Source: Comamonas sp. JUb58 (GTDB lineage: Bacteria; Pseudomonadota; Gammaproteobacteria; Burkholderiales; Burkholderiaceae_C). Taken from it: a DNA stretch of 64,000 nt. Positions 45,756 to 54,241 of this stretch are shown here, in pieces. Both the position numbers and the translations under genes were made by a program. The stretch is from positions 62,001 to 126,000 of the forward strand of contig NZ_SOAL01000002.1 of NCBI RefSeq assembly GCF_004364775.1. Reading direction: 5' to 3'. How positions within the stretch are numbered: the stretch's first letter is position 1; the number at the start of each line of letters is the position of its first letter. Under the pieces are notes generated by a model. That model was not told the origin of the DNA, searched no databases, and saw only the letters and a program-made list of their open reading frames with translations.

Positions 45756-46196
45756 ATGATCACTATCCGCCCCTCCCGCCCCGAAGATGGCCCACGCGCC
45801 GTCGAGATATGGCGCCAGGCTGTAGACGCCACCCACCACTTTCTGCAACCAGAGGACCGCGCGGCACTCGATGCGCTGGTCAGCAGCTTCCTGCCCCAGG
45901 CGCCGCTCTGGCTGGCCGTTGATGCGCAGGACCAGCCGCTTGCCTTCATGCTCATCGACAACGGCCACATGGAAGCCCTGTTCGTACACCCCGCCGCCCG
46001 AGGCCAAGGCCTGGGCGCCGCGCTGGTGCGCCATGGGCTGTCACTGCATGCGGAGATGAGCACCGATGTCAACGAGCAGAATGCGCAGGCGGTGGGCTTT
46101 TACGAAAAGATGGGCTTTCGGCGCACCGGGCGTTCGGCGGTCGATGGGCAGGGGCGACCTTATCCGCTGATCCATTTGAAGTACGGCGGTGCTTGA
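45756..46196 (+). CDS. yjaB: GNAT family N-acetyltransferase, YjaB-like
   Basis: A 146-residue acetyltransferase that looks closely related to E. coli YjaB: the opening ITIRPSRPEDGPRAVEIWR, VDATHHFL, SFLPQAPLWLAVD and VNEQNAQAVGFYEKMGF match the pattern of that protein along its length. The acetyl-CoA loop is in HPAARGQGLGAALV. The acceptor substrate is unknown. It is divergent from the MocR gene with 153 bp between starts and converges with a LysR gene, ending 33 bp before the stop of that gene. Confidence 0.87.
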   Translation: MITIRPSRPEDGPRAVEIWRQAVDATHHFLQPEDRAALDALVSSFLPQAPLWLAVDAQDQPLAFMLIDNGHMEALFVHPAARGQGLGAALVRHGLSLHAEMSTDVNEQNAQAVGFYEKMGFRRTGRSAVDGQGRPYPLIHLKYGGA

Positions 46197-46229
46197 TAAG
46201 GCAGGCAAGCCCCAGCCCAGCGCGCATCG

Positions 46230-47204
46230 TTACCGCCCCGCTTCGCTGGCTGCCGCCTGCGCCAACGCCGGATGCCCCGGCAGCACCTCCAGCAAATAGT
46301 CCACAAAGCTGCGCACCTTGGCCGGCACATACTGCCGGTCGCGGAAGCAGGCAAAAAAGTCCAGCGTCACATCTTCGAGCTGCAGCGGGCCCGGTGCGGC
46401 TTTGCGGCCCTTGCGTGTGGGCTGCAGCACCAGCGGCACCAGCCGCCCCTCCTGCACATGGCGCTGCGTGATAAAGCTGCCGGCCCAGACGATGCCGCCA
46501 CCGGCAACCGCCAACTCCACCAGCGCATCGATATCGGTGCCAATGGCGGCAATGCGCAGGCCAGGATCTACCCGGCGGCCATCGCGCACAAAGGGCCAAC
46601 GCATAAAGCGCCCGTCCCGCTCTCGGCGGTACAGCAAGCAGGCATGCTGCAGCAGATCCTCGGCCACCTGCGGGCGGCCATGCTTTTCCAGATACGCGGG
46701 CGAGGCATACAGAAAGCGCGGCATGGCCGCGAGTGGCCGCACCGACATGCCGGGCTCCAGCACATCGCGGTAGCGGATGCTGACGTCCACATCCTCCTTG
46801 AGCACATCGACATCGCGGTCGGTCACCAGCAACTCCAGCTCCAGCTGCGGGTGGCGCGCCTGGAAGGCCGGCAGCAAGGGCGCCAGCACATGGCGCCCAA
46901 AGGCGGCCATGCAGGCCACGCGCAGCCGCCCTTGCACAACGCCATGCACCAGCGACACATCGGCCTGCGCGCGCGCCAGTTCATCCAGCACCGGCGCCAC
47001 CCGGGCCAGGTAGCGCTCGCCCGCTTCGGTCAAGGCCATGGAGCGCGTGGTGCGCGTGATCAGCCGCGTGCCCAACTCGCGCTCCAGCCGCGCAATGTTC
47101 TGGCTGGCCGCCGCCGGAGAGATACCCAGCTGGCGTGCAGCCGAGGCGATGGAGCCCCCTTCCAGGGCTTTGACAAAGATGTCGATAGCGCGCAGATTCG
47201 TCAT
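46230..47204 (-). CDS. LysR family transcriptional regulator
   Basis: A 324-residue LysR protein. The winged helix reads LRAIDIFVKALEGGSIASAA, with LGISPAAASQNIARLERELG, a subgroup common near oxidoreductases. The effector domain includes LRVACMAAFGRHVLAPLLP and RYRDVLEPGMSVRPLA. The divergent gene across 149 bp encodes only an 80-residue orphan protein, so that, or the nitroreductase beyond it, is the likeliest local target. Confidence 0.9.
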   Translation of the reverse strand: MTNLRAIDIFVKALEGGSIASAARQLGISPAAASQNIARLERELGTRLITRTTRSMALTEAGERYLARVAPVLDELARAQADVSLVHGVVQGRLRVACMAAFGRHVLAPLLPAFQARHPQLELELLVTDRDVDVLKEDVDVSIRYRDVLEPGMSVRPLAAMPRFLYASPAYLEKHGRPQVAEDLLQHACLLYRRERDGRFMRWPFVRDGRRVDPGLRIAAIGTDIDALVELAVAGGGIVWAGSFITQRHVQEGRLVPLVLQPTRKGRKAAPGPLQLEDVTLDFFACFRDRQYVPAKVRSFVDYLLEVLPGHPALAQAAASEAGR

Positions 47205-47353
47205 GAATGTGAATGTATCTCCAAACCCGTTCGTAAATCCAGATTACGAGTTCTGCAAGCCGGCGCCCTCTACCGCAGCGACTGCCGCATGCGTACAGTG
47301 ACATCCAAGGCAGCGGGCCAAGGGGCCCGGCCACGATGGATTTGGAGCCAGCT

Positions 47354-47596
47354 ATGCAGAATGTGATTGAGGCAGTGACGCCCAAGGGCGATGTGGTTTT
47401 TCGGGCAGCGGATGGGAGCTATATCGTCGCCCAGCAGATCGATGCCAAGCCCTTGAAGCAGGCGCAGATCCTGGAAGGTGCGCTGGAGACCATCGGCATC
47501 GAGACTGCGACGGATGTGGCGACGGGGCTGCGCTACGAGTTCTTCATCGCCGGCTATGGGCTGTCGCGCGAAGGGGCCTTTGGGGCGCCGGAATAA
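47354..47596 (+). CDS. Small hypothetical protein
   Basis: An 80-residue protein I do not recognise. It is soluble-looking, with VTPKGDVVFRAADGSYIVAQQ in the first half and RYEFFIAGYGLSREGAFG at the end, and has no signal peptide or membrane segment. I prefer the ATG at 47354 because GGAG lies 7 nt upstream; an ATG 18 nt earlier lacks any ribosome-binding site. It is divergent from a LysR gene and ends 18 nt from the stop of the convergent nitroreductase gene. Clean frame and start suggest a real gene. Confidence 0.6.
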   Translation: MQNVIEAVTPKGDVVFRAADGSYIVAQQIDAKPLKQAQILEGALETIGIETATDVATGLRYEFFIAGYGLSREGAFGAPE

Positions 47597-47614
47597 GCGA
47601 ATCCAACGCAGCGC

Positions 47615-48463
47615 TTAGAGCAGCTTGAACCCGCGCGCGACCACCGCCTGGCGCAGGTTCTCTCGCCCATCCATGTATTCAAACTGGTTCGAATAGACCA
47701 CGGAATCCTTCCAGGTCCATTGGCCCATGCCAATGCCCTCACGGAACTTGTGAAACTCCGCTTCGTATGCCTCCAGCCCTCGCATCGACTGCGCATGGTC
47801 GTAGCGGTTGTGGTGCAGCACCACCTGCTGCGGTGGGCGGGGGCGCACGGTCTCTGGCTTGTCCGGCCGCTGGGCGGGGCGCCCCACCACCAGTCCAAAG
47901 CAGACAAAGCTGCGCTGCGGCAGTTGGATGAGTTCGGCCAGCGCCTGGGCCTGGTTGCGCACGGCGCCAATGTAGACAACGCCCAGGCCCATGGATTCGG
48001 CCGCGACCACGGCGTTCTGTGCCGCCAGCGCCGCATCCACCGTGGCCATCACAAAGGCATCCAGGTAGTCATGGACGAGCGTGCTCGCGCCCGCTTCGCA
48101 GCTGATGCGGTGGTTGCGTGAGAGGTCGGCCACCCACAGCAGCACCAACGGTGCCTGCTTGATAAAGCCATTGGCTTGCTTGTCCTTGCCCGATGCCAGA
48201 TCGGCCACCTGGGCCTTGAGCTGCGGATCACTCACCGCCACCACACTCCACTGGTGCAGATTGGATGAGGTCGATGCCGACTGCGCTGCCGCCACCATGC
48301 TTTCCAAGGCGCCAGGCGGCAGAGGGTCGGGCAGGTAGTCGCGCACGGATCGGTGCTGCAGCAGCGCCTCGATCTGGGCGTTCCAGAGCAGTGGGCTCGG
48401 TTTGGTCTGCGCGCCATAGCGCAGCTCAAGCAGCGCGTCTTGCGGGGTCGATGGATGGTGCAT
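47615..48463 (-). CDS. Nitroreductase family protein (NfsA-like)
   Basis: A 282-residue FMN-dependent oxidoreductase. The FMN-phosphate region is HRSVRDYLPDPLP, followed by AAQSASTSSNLHQWSVVAV, typical of NfsA/flavin reductase P-type enzymes, which reduce nitroaromatics and quinones with NAD(P)H. The second FMN region is AAESMGLGVVYIGAVR. The start at 48463 (MHHPSTPQ) is a family-like N-terminus; 17 additional residues upstream are unlikely. A LysR gene is divergent across about 130 bp and could control it. Confidence 0.9.
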   Translation of the reverse strand: MHHPSTPQDALLELRYGAQTKPSPLLWNAQIEALLQHRSVRDYLPDPLPPGALESMVAAAQSASTSSNLHQWSVVAVSDPQLKAQVADLASGKDKQANGFIKQAPLVLLWVADLSRNHRISCEAGASTLVHDYLDAFVMATVDAALAAQNAVVAAESMGLGVVYIGAVRNQAQALAELIQLPQRSFVCFGLVVGRPAQRPDKPETVRPRPPQQVVLHHNRYDHAQSMRGLEAYEAEFHKFREGIGMGQWTWKDSVVYSNQFEYMDGRENLRQAVVARGFKLL

Positions 48464-48589
48464 GGCAATGTCCTTGGCTAAAGACCCAAGCGTAGATCGC
48501 CAGACCAGCAGCATTTGCGCGCAAGTTCGCCATCTTTATCCACATGGATGGACAATACCTACACCCCGCCCACCCTCAACATCCAAGCC

Positions 48590-49492
48590 ATGGACCACCT
48601 TCTGAGCATCCGCGTCTTCCAGCGCATTGTGGAGACTGGCTCCTTCACCCAGGCCTCAACGCATCTGGGCCTGCCCCGCTCCACCGTCAGCAAGGCCTTG
48701 CTGGATCTGGAAGCCCACTTGGGCAGCCGCCTGCTGCAGCGCACGACCCGGTCGGTCACGCTCACCGTCGAAGGCGCCGAATACTACCGCCGCATGGCCC
48801 GCGTGACCGCCTCACTGGACGAGGCCGATGAGGCCTTGCGCGGCATGGGCACAGCGGCCACCGGTCGCCTGCGCATTGATGTCTACTCCTCCTTCGCCCA
48901 CCATGTGCTCATCCCCGCGCTGCAGTACTTTCGGGCCGAGTTTCCCGAGGTGCAACTGGCCATCGGCATCAGCGACCGGCCGGTGAACCTGGTTGAAGAA
49001 GGGGTGGATTGCGTGATCCGCGCTGGAGAGCTGCCCGACAGCTCGATGGTCGGCAAAACCATCTACAAGGACCGCTATGTGACCTGCGCAAGCCCTGGCT
49101 ACCTGCAGCGCCACGGCACACCGCAAACGCCTGAGGAACTGCGGCAGCACCACCCCTTGGTCGGCTACTTTGGTGCCGCCACCAGCGAGGTCTGGCCGCT
49201 GAGCCTGCGCAACAAAGGCAGCCACCACCAGCTCAGTTGCTTTGCGCTGTACTCCAACGACAGCGCGGGCCAGATCGCCATGCTGGCCGCTGGCCTGGGC
49301 ATTGGCCAGACCCACCGCCTGGTGGTGGAACCGATGCTGCAGTCAGGCGCCTTGGTCGAGGTGCTGCCCGACTGGAACGGCCATACCTTGCCCATATCGC
49401 TGATGTATCCCTCCGCCAAGCGGATGAATGCGCGTGCCAAGGGCTTTGTGGAATGGCTGGGGCGGTATTTGAAGCGGGAAATGAATCGATAG
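48590..49492 (+). CDS. LysR family transcriptional regulator
   Basis: A LysR protein of about 300 residues, if it starts at MDHLLSIRVFQRIVETGSFT, which is the usual N-terminus of this subgroup (CrgA/AaeR-like); an ATG at 48548 would add 14 residues. The winged helix LGLPRSTVSKALLDLEAHLG and the effector segment VDCVIRAGELPDSSMVGK are clear. It is divergent from the nitroreductase gene, the classical layout for LysR control of an oxidoreductase. Confidence 0.9.
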   Translation: MDHLLSIRVFQRIVETGSFTQASTHLGLPRSTVSKALLDLEAHLGSRLLQRTTRSVTLTVEGAEYYRRMARVTASLDEADEALRGMGTAATGRLRIDVYSSFAHHVLIPALQYFRAEFPEVQLAIGISDRPVNLVEEGVDCVIRAGELPDSSMVGKTIYKDRYVTCASPGYLQRHGTPQTPEELRQHHPLVGYFGAATSEVWPLSLRNKGSHHQLSCFALYSNDSAGQIAMLAAGLGIGQTHRLVVEPMLQSGALVEVLPDWNGHTLPISLMYPSAKRMNARAKGFVEWLGRYLKREMNR

Positions 49493-49538
49493 CCATGAGG
49501 ATCTAGCCTGCGTTTCCGATCCAGGTCAAACGCCCAGC

Positions 49539-50129
49539 TCAGTCCGCAGGCGGCGCCAGCTGCGCCCGCAAAGTAGCCAGGATTTCCTCAGACAGCGCCG
49601 GGTTGCCCGCCGCCGTGGCACGGGCCAGCGCCAGGGCCCCCACCATGCTGCTGAGCGTCACGATGGTCTGGGCGCGCTTGCTGGCACCATCGCCCTGCAC
49701 GACTTCCATAAAGCGCTGGATATTGCGCTCCACCCCTTGCGCAAAGACTTCGGACATCTCCGGGCCTGCGCGGGCCGCATCGGTGGCCAAGGCGGCGGCG
49801 GGGCAGCCTTCGCCCGGGTGGTCGCGGTGGTTGGCCGACAGATAGCCATGCACCAAGGCGCGCAGCCGGGCGGCAGGTGCATCGTCAGCAGCTGCGGCAT
49901 CCAGGCCTTCCAGTGGCGTGATGGTCCAGTCAAAGGCGCGCAGGCAGGCCTCTCTGGCGAGGGCATCCTTGGACGCAAAGTGGCGGTAGAGCCCGCCATG
50001 CGTCAGGCCCGCATCGCGCGTGATCTCGGCCACGCCCACGCCCTCCAGGCCCTTTTCTCGGTAGAGGCGCGCAGCGGCATCCACGATGCCTTCGCGGTTT
50101 TCGGCTGCTTGTGCTTTGCTGACTTTCAT
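49539..50129 (-). CDS. TetR/AcrR family transcriptional regulator
   Basis: A 196-residue repressor with the TetR helix-turn-helix (IVDAAARLYREKGLEGVGVA, then AGLTHGGLYRHFASKDAL) and a helical ligand-binding half containing HPGEGCPAAALATD. The HGGLYRHF recognition helix is typical of regulators of oxidoreductase and fatty-acid-related genes. It is divergent from fabF, with two operator-like palindromes in the gap; repression of both genes is likely. The inducer is unknown, but an acyl compound would fit the fabF partner. Confidence 0.92.
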   Translation of the reverse strand: MKVSKAQAAENREGIVDAAARLYREKGLEGVGVAEITRDAGLTHGGLYRHFASKDALAREACLRAFDWTITPLEGLDAAAADDAPAARLRALVHGYLSANHRDHPGEGCPAAALATDAARAGPEMSEVFAQGVERNIQRFMEVVQGDGASKRAQTIVTLSSMVGALALARATAAGNPALSEEILATLRAQLAPPAD

Positions 50130-50135
50130 GCGTTA

Positions 50136-50151
50136 GATGATACCCATCATC
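50136..50151. promoter_or_regulatory. TetR operator candidate 1
   Basis: GATGAT-accc-ATCATC, a perfect inverted repeat 6 bp ahead of the TetR start codon. It lies in the 106-bp divergent region with fabF and shares its GATGAT core with a second palindrome 27 bp away, centre to centre. Confidence 0.65.
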
Positions 50152-50162
50152 AAAACTCATTT

Positions 50163-50179
50163 ATGATGACGGACATCAT
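50163..50179. promoter_or_regulatory. TetR operator candidate 2
   Basis: ATGATG-acgga-CATCAT, a perfect 6-bp-arm inverted repeat on the fabF side of the divergent region. It is the same element as candidate 1 with a one-base longer spacer. Confidence 0.65.
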
Positions 50180-50235
50180 CAATAAGGCTGGGCGCTCGTT
50201 GTACCACGATGGCGCCCAACCGCGAAAGCTGCCAT

Positions 50236-51507
50236 ATGGATCGTCGTGTCGTCATCACCGGGCTGGGCCTGGTGTCACCCCTGGGTTGCAATGTAGAGCT
50301 GGCCTGGCAGCGCTTGCTGGCGGGCCAGTCGGGCGTGCGCGCGCTGGCTGCCGAGGTCGGTGAAGGCACCGGCGTCACCGTCGCTGGCCGCGTACCCAGT
50401 TTGCAAGAAGACCCGCAAGCCGGCTGGAGCGCCGAGGCCATCATCGCCGCCAAAGAGCTGCGCCGCATGGACCGCTTTATTGCCTTTGCGCTGGGCGCCG
50501 CAGACCAGGCGCTGGCGCATGCGCAGTGGGGCCAAGCCAGCGCCGAGCAGTTGGAGCGTGCAGCCACCGTCATCGGCTCCGGCGTGGGCGGCTTCAGCAC
50601 CATCACCGACGCGGTACGCACCACCGATGGCAAAGGGCCGCAGCGCCTCTCGCCCTTCACCGTGCCGGCCTTTCTGGCCAATCTGGCCGCCGGGCAGGTC
50701 TCCATCCGCCACCAGCTCAAGGGCCCACTGGGCGCGCCAGTCACCGCCTGCGCCGCCAGCATCCAGGCGATTGGCGATGCGGCACGCTTGATTCGCAACA
50801 ACGAGGCGGACATGGCACTGTGCGGTGGCAGCGAGGCCACGATCGACCGCGTGGCCTTGGGCAGCTTTGCCGCCGCCAAGGCCGTCGCTACCGGCGGCGA
50901 GGACCATCCCGGCCAGGTATCCCGGCCTTTTGACATGGCGCGCGAAGGCTTTGTGATGGCCGAAGGCGCAGGCCTTCTGGTGCTGGAGGCTTTGGACCAT
51001 GCACTGGCGCGCGGCGCCACACCGCTGGCCGAAGTCCTCGGTTATGGCACCTCGGCCGATGCCTACCATGTCACCTCCGGTCCCGAAGATGGATCAGGCG
51101 CCGCCCGCTCCATGCGCGCCGCCTTGCGCCAGGCGCAGCTGCAGGCGGGCGATATCCAGCACCTCAATGCCCATGCCACCTCCACCCCGGTCGGCGATCG
51201 CGGCGAGCTGGCTGCCATCCGCCAGGTGTTTGGCGCCGGCACGGGCCCATCCATCACCGCCACCAAATCGGCCCTGGGCCATATGCTGGGCGCCGCCGGC
51301 GGGGCTGCTGCCATCTTTACCGTCTTGGCCTTGTGCGACCAGATCGCGCCGCCCGTTCTCAATCTGGACAACCCGGACCCCTTGGCTGAGGGGCTGGATC
51401 TGATTCGCGGCAGTGCGCGGTCGCATGCGATCGAGCATGCGATGCTCAATGGGTTTGGGTTTGGGGGGGTGAATGCTTCGTTGGTGTTGAAGCGGTTTGG
51501 AATTTGA
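50236..51507 (+). CDS. fabF: Beta-ketoacyl-ACP synthase II (FabF type), stand-alone
   Basis: A 423-residue thiolase-fold condensing enzyme. It opens MDRRVVITGLGLVSPLG; the nucleophile is Cys172 in PVTACAAS, and the two catalytic histidines are in LNAHATSTPVGD and TKSALGHMLGAAGG, so the active site is complete. In fatty-acid synthesis FabF extends acyl-ACP with malonyl-ACP. No acyl carrier protein, fabD or fabG is nearby and a TetR gene is divergent, so this looks like a secondary, inducible synthase. It starts at the ATG at 50236; nine extra residues in frame upstream are improbable. Confidence 0.88.
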   Translation: MDRRVVITGLGLVSPLGCNVELAWQRLLAGQSGVRALAAEVGEGTGVTVAGRVPSLQEDPQAGWSAEAIIAAKELRRMDRFIAFALGAADQALAHAQWGQASAEQLERAATVIGSGVGGFSTITDAVRTTDGKGPQRLSPFTVPAFLANLAAGQVSIRHQLKGPLGAPVTACAASIQAIGDAARLIRNNEADMALCGGSEATIDRVALGSFAAAKAVATGGEDHPGQVSRPFDMAREGFVMAEGAGLLVLEALDHALARGATPLAEVLGYGTSADAYHVTSGPEDGSGAARSMRAALRQAQLQAGDIQHLNAHATSTPVGDRGELAAIRQVFGAGTGPSITATKSALGHMLGAAGGAAAIFTVLALCDQIAPPVLNLDNPDPLAEGLDLIRGSARSHAIEHAMLNGFGFGGVNASLVLKRFGI

Positions 51508-51630
51508 GGCGATGTGAGTCAGGCGCCACCTGATACCTGAGAGATTCAGCCTCAAGAACCATTGCAAGGATCTGCGCAAATTTGCTCACTCTTGAGAGCG
51601 CTGCCAGGCATATTGGATGCCCCTATGCGC

Positions 51631-52095
51631 TCAAGGTGGCGTCAATCCTGGACGCACCGCATCACAAAGAAAGCGCTCGGGATCTTGTATATATGCTGCA
51701 GCGCGGGAACACCTGAATGCCGATTCAATGGCCGAAGGACTGGCTTCCACCAACCTCCAAAGTTCAACGGAGAAAAGTTTTGCCTCCAGAAACTTGCAGA
51801 GATCGCAAATCCGATGGACGAACTCGGTGTCTCGGGACCTCGCATCAATACGAGCACTGATCTCCCCTTCTAACGCCTCATCTAGAACCACGTCGACTCT
51901 ATTTCCCTCTGTGCTTCCGTAAACAAACCAGCCGTCCATCATTTCATCCGGCTCACCGAGACGATCCAATAACCAAACCTGTGCAACAGACGCTTCGTGA
52001 CTTGGGAATGTTGACGCGTCAAAGCGCTCTTGCGCCCTGACAGGCAAGGGGCCATCGCGAGGGATGAATAGGAGGTCGAATTGCCAAACTGCCAT
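51631..52095 (-). CDS. Hypothetical protein (orphan pair, downstream gene)
   Basis: A 154-residue soluble protein I do not recognise. It begins MAVWQFDLLFIPRDG and has an acidic middle (RLGEPDEMMDGWFVYGSTEG) and a late ICDLCKFLEAKLFSVELW; the WQFD start recalls small cytosolic proteins found in immunity-type gene pairs, but that is only an impression. I start at 52095, since the longer frame would overlap the upstream gene. Base composition is visibly richer in A+T than the flanking fabF and rtcB genes, which suggests separate origin. It follows the 110-residue orphan by 37 bp. Confidence 0.6.
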   Translation of the reverse strand: MAVWQFDLLFIPRDGPLPVRAQERFDASTFPSHEASVAQVWLLDRLGEPDEMMDGWFVYGSTEGNRVDVVLDEALEGEISARIDARSRDTEFVHRICDLCKFLEAKLFSVELWRLVEASPSAIESAFRCSRAAAYIQDPERFLCDAVRPGLTPP

Positions 52096-52132
52096 CGGTA
52101 GCGCGATCCTTTCTGCCAATACGGTGCAGCAC

Positions 52133-52465
52133 TTATGAAAACCGTTCAATGAGCCGGTCACATGCCAAGCGCGTCAGTCTCAGATGCTCCTCTTGCAACG
52201 CCAATGCCTCGCTGTCGCACTTCTCTAGCCAAGCTGGGGAGCAATGCCTACGAACTTCTGGTGAAGGATGATGATCCGTTTCGCTCGCTATCGCAACGAA
52301 AAGCATAAAGTCAGGATCGTTTTCAAGGCGTGAATCACTGAATCTCAGCGCAGCCAACAGACGCATCCCCTCGATAAATGGAATCCTGCGATCGACAAGG
52401 TCTCGGGCAGTGTTAACCACTGCGTTCTTGGTCTCCACTCGGAGCTTCCCATCAACGCCATGCAT
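52133..52465 (-). CDS. Hypothetical protein with SETDH motif (orphan pair, upstream gene)
   Basis: A 110-residue soluble, helix-rich protein. Key segments are NTARDLVDRRIPFIEGMRLL, FVAIASETDHHPSPEVRR and RLACDRLIERF. I recall a widespread small family with the same order (a leucine-rich start, then SETDHxP, then a C-terminal AC-x-LI-x-RF), often seen as scattered accessory genes; the function is unknown to me. AGAGGA lies about 8 nt before the ATG at 52465, a good ribosome-binding site. It forms an operon with the 154-residue orphan gene downstream. The A+T-rich composition suggests acquisition. Confidence 0.7.
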   Translation of the reverse strand: MHGVDGKLRVETKNAVVNTARDLVDRRIPFIEGMRLLAALRFSDSRLENDPDFMLFVAIASETDHHPSPEVRRHCSPAWLEKCDSEALALQEEHLRLTRLACDRLIERFS

Positions 52466-52734
52466 ACCAATTCCTCTAGAGCCATAGTTTCAACAGCCGG
52501 GGCCAATCCGAATTCGCCCATTGTGCTGTACCGCCTTTGCCATATTCAACAGGTGTTGAAGCGATCGAGCTACCGAGCTGCTCGTGATGCCCGTTGGATG
52601 GACTGGACCGCTTACACAGCAGCATGGGATGCATGGCTGAGGTGAACGATTTCGTAACTGCGCATGACGCGCAACCCTACCCACCGCGTTGCGCAAATGC
52701 CTCGCCCAACAAATGGGCCTTCGCAGGGAAACCC

Positions 52735-52813
52735 AGGTGGCCTATACTCGGCCACCTCATCCTTCTTGGTGCTGCTGCCTGAAGGTGCGTAGACCCTCCG
52801 TCACACGGAGGGT
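52735..52813 (+). ncRNA. Two-hairpin leader upstream of rtcB-like gene
   Basis: Within a 376-bp gap before the RtcB-type gene, two perfect 8-bp stems stand in series: AGGTGGCC-tatactc-GGCCACCT (52735-52757) and ACCCTCCG-tcaca-CGGAGGGT (52793-52813). The second is followed by GTTTGTTTG, so it could act as a weak terminator or attenuator. Neither sits at the end of a plus-strand gene. I infer a structured 5' leader of the rtcB transcript or a small RNA; no known riboswitch class comes to mind. The rest of the gap (52466-52734) shows nothing I can name. Confidence 0.4.
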
Positions 52814-52841
52814 GTTTGTTTGCGTACCTGTTTTCAGCATC

Positions 52842-54233
52842 ATGTCGAACTTTCCCCGACTCCAAAAAGCCCTGTCTCGCCAGGGCATCCATGTCTCGTT
52901 CCGAGACGGTATCTACAAAATCCACAACGCGCATGCAGCGGCATCAATCCTGCTGCCCGCCACTTTGCCTCTGGAGCAAAAGGCAGTGAACCAGCTGCTT
53001 GAGTTTGCCTCCGTGGCCGATCCGCAGGGCCACGGCGCTGTCTGCAAGGCCTGTGCAACGCCCGACTTCCACCCGGGCAGCATTGCGCCGGTAGGCGCGG
53101 TGGTCGCTACATCACGGGACTTTGTCATACCCGCCGCGATAGGCACTGACATCAACTGCGGCATCCGGATCATGCGCACGGGACTCAACCTGGCCCAGGC
53201 CGAGGCGCACAAGAGCAGCATCATTGCCAAGCTCAAGCGGGCCATCCTGGAGAATTGCCGCGATGTGCCGGTGCGCAGTGCCGGCTTCAAGGCGCTGTTT
53301 GACGATAGCCCGGCCAGCTTTCTGGAGCAGTTGCCCGAGCTGGGCCTGTGGCGCGCGGCCGATCGCGATCAACTTCAGCGCGAGCTGGCAGCCTGCGTGG
53401 GGCTCGATAGCTTCCAGGGCGATGCACGCTATGGGCCCGAGGCCTTGATGCAAAGCCGCGAAATCGTGCGTCCGCCCTCTGCTGCGGAGCTGGGCGGAGG
53501 CAACCATTTTCTGGAGTTCAATGTCGTCGACGAGATCTTCGACCGGCATGCGGCTTACGAAGCAGGCCTTAAAAAGGGCGATATCACCGTGATGATCCAC
53601 ACCGGCTCGCGCGATGTCGGCTTCTATGTGGGCCGCCGCTGGATGGATCTGGCCAAGCAAGCATGGCCCCAAGGCCTCAAACACCCCAGCCATGGGCTCT
53701 ATGGCTTGAGCGGCCATCTGGCTGCCGAGTACATGAAGGCCATGGGCGTGGCCGCCCGCTACGCCTGGTTCAACCGCATGGCCCTGGGCGAGATCGTGCG
53801 CCAGCAATTGGCCGGTATCGCAGCGCCAGATGCATCGGCGGTGATTGTGGATGTGCCACACAACGTGGTTCTGCAAGAAGGCGAATTCAATGTGCACCGC
53901 AAAGGCTCCACGCCCGCGCATGACGGCCAGTGGGCCTTGATCCCTGGATCGATGGGCGACCACTCTTACCTGGTCAAGGGCCTGGGCCACGAAGACTGGC
54001 TGCGCTCCTGCAGCCACGGCGCTGGTCGCCAGGTGCGCCGCCAGGATACCCGCCGCATGAAGCACCCCCTGGTCGACACGGTCTGGCAATGCATCACCTT
54101 GCGTGAGGAGCGGCTCATCGAGGAAGCACCCAGCGCCTACAAACCTGTGGGACCCGTTTTGCAGGCCCAGGAGCAGGCAGGTTTGATCCGCGCCAGCGTT
54201 CGCTTGAAGCCTTGGCTGACGTTCAAGGCTTGA
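52842..54233 (+). CDS. rtcB: RtcB family RNA ligase
   Basis: A 463-residue protein of the RtcB family, which joins RNA 2',3'-cyclic phosphate or 3'-phosphate ends to 5'-OH ends using GTP and manganese. Metal and nucleotide residues are in place: Cys in GTDINCGIR, His in LGGGNHFLEF, His in VDVPHNVV, GSMGDHSYLVKG and the guanylylated His in CSHGAGR. It is longer than the roughly 408 residues of E. coli RtcB and its first 60 residues differ, so it belongs to a divergent subgroup. The start is the ATG at 52842, with poor ribosome-binding site. No rtcA, rtcR, archease or prfH is next to it. Confidence 0.87.
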   Translation: MSNFPRLQKALSRQGIHVSFRDGIYKIHNAHAAASILLPATLPLEQKAVNQLLEFASVADPQGHGAVCKACATPDFHPGSIAPVGAVVATSRDFVIPAAIGTDINCGIRIMRTGLNLAQAEAHKSSIIAKLKRAILENCRDVPVRSAGFKALFDDSPASFLEQLPELGLWRAADRDQLQRELAACVGLDSFQGDARYGPEALMQSREIVRPPSAAELGGGNHFLEFNVVDEIFDRHAAYEAGLKKGDITVMIHTGSRDVGFYVGRRWMDLAKQAWPQGLKHPSHGLYGLSGHLAAEYMKAMGVAARYAWFNRMALGEIVRQQLAGIAAPDASAVIVDVPHNVVLQEGEFNVHRKGSTPAHDGQWALIPGSMGDHSYLVKGLGHEDWLRSCSHGAGRQVRRQDTRRMKHPLVDTVWQCITLREERLIEEAPSAYKPVGPVLQAQEQAGLIRASVRLKPWLTFKA

Positions 54234-54241
54234 TGGCGACA

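Noticed and set aside
52735-52813. tRNA-like or tRNA-fragment origin of the rtcB leader hairpins
   Set aside because: There is no T-arm GTTCRA consensus, acceptor pairing or CCA context, so a tRNA remnant is not supported.
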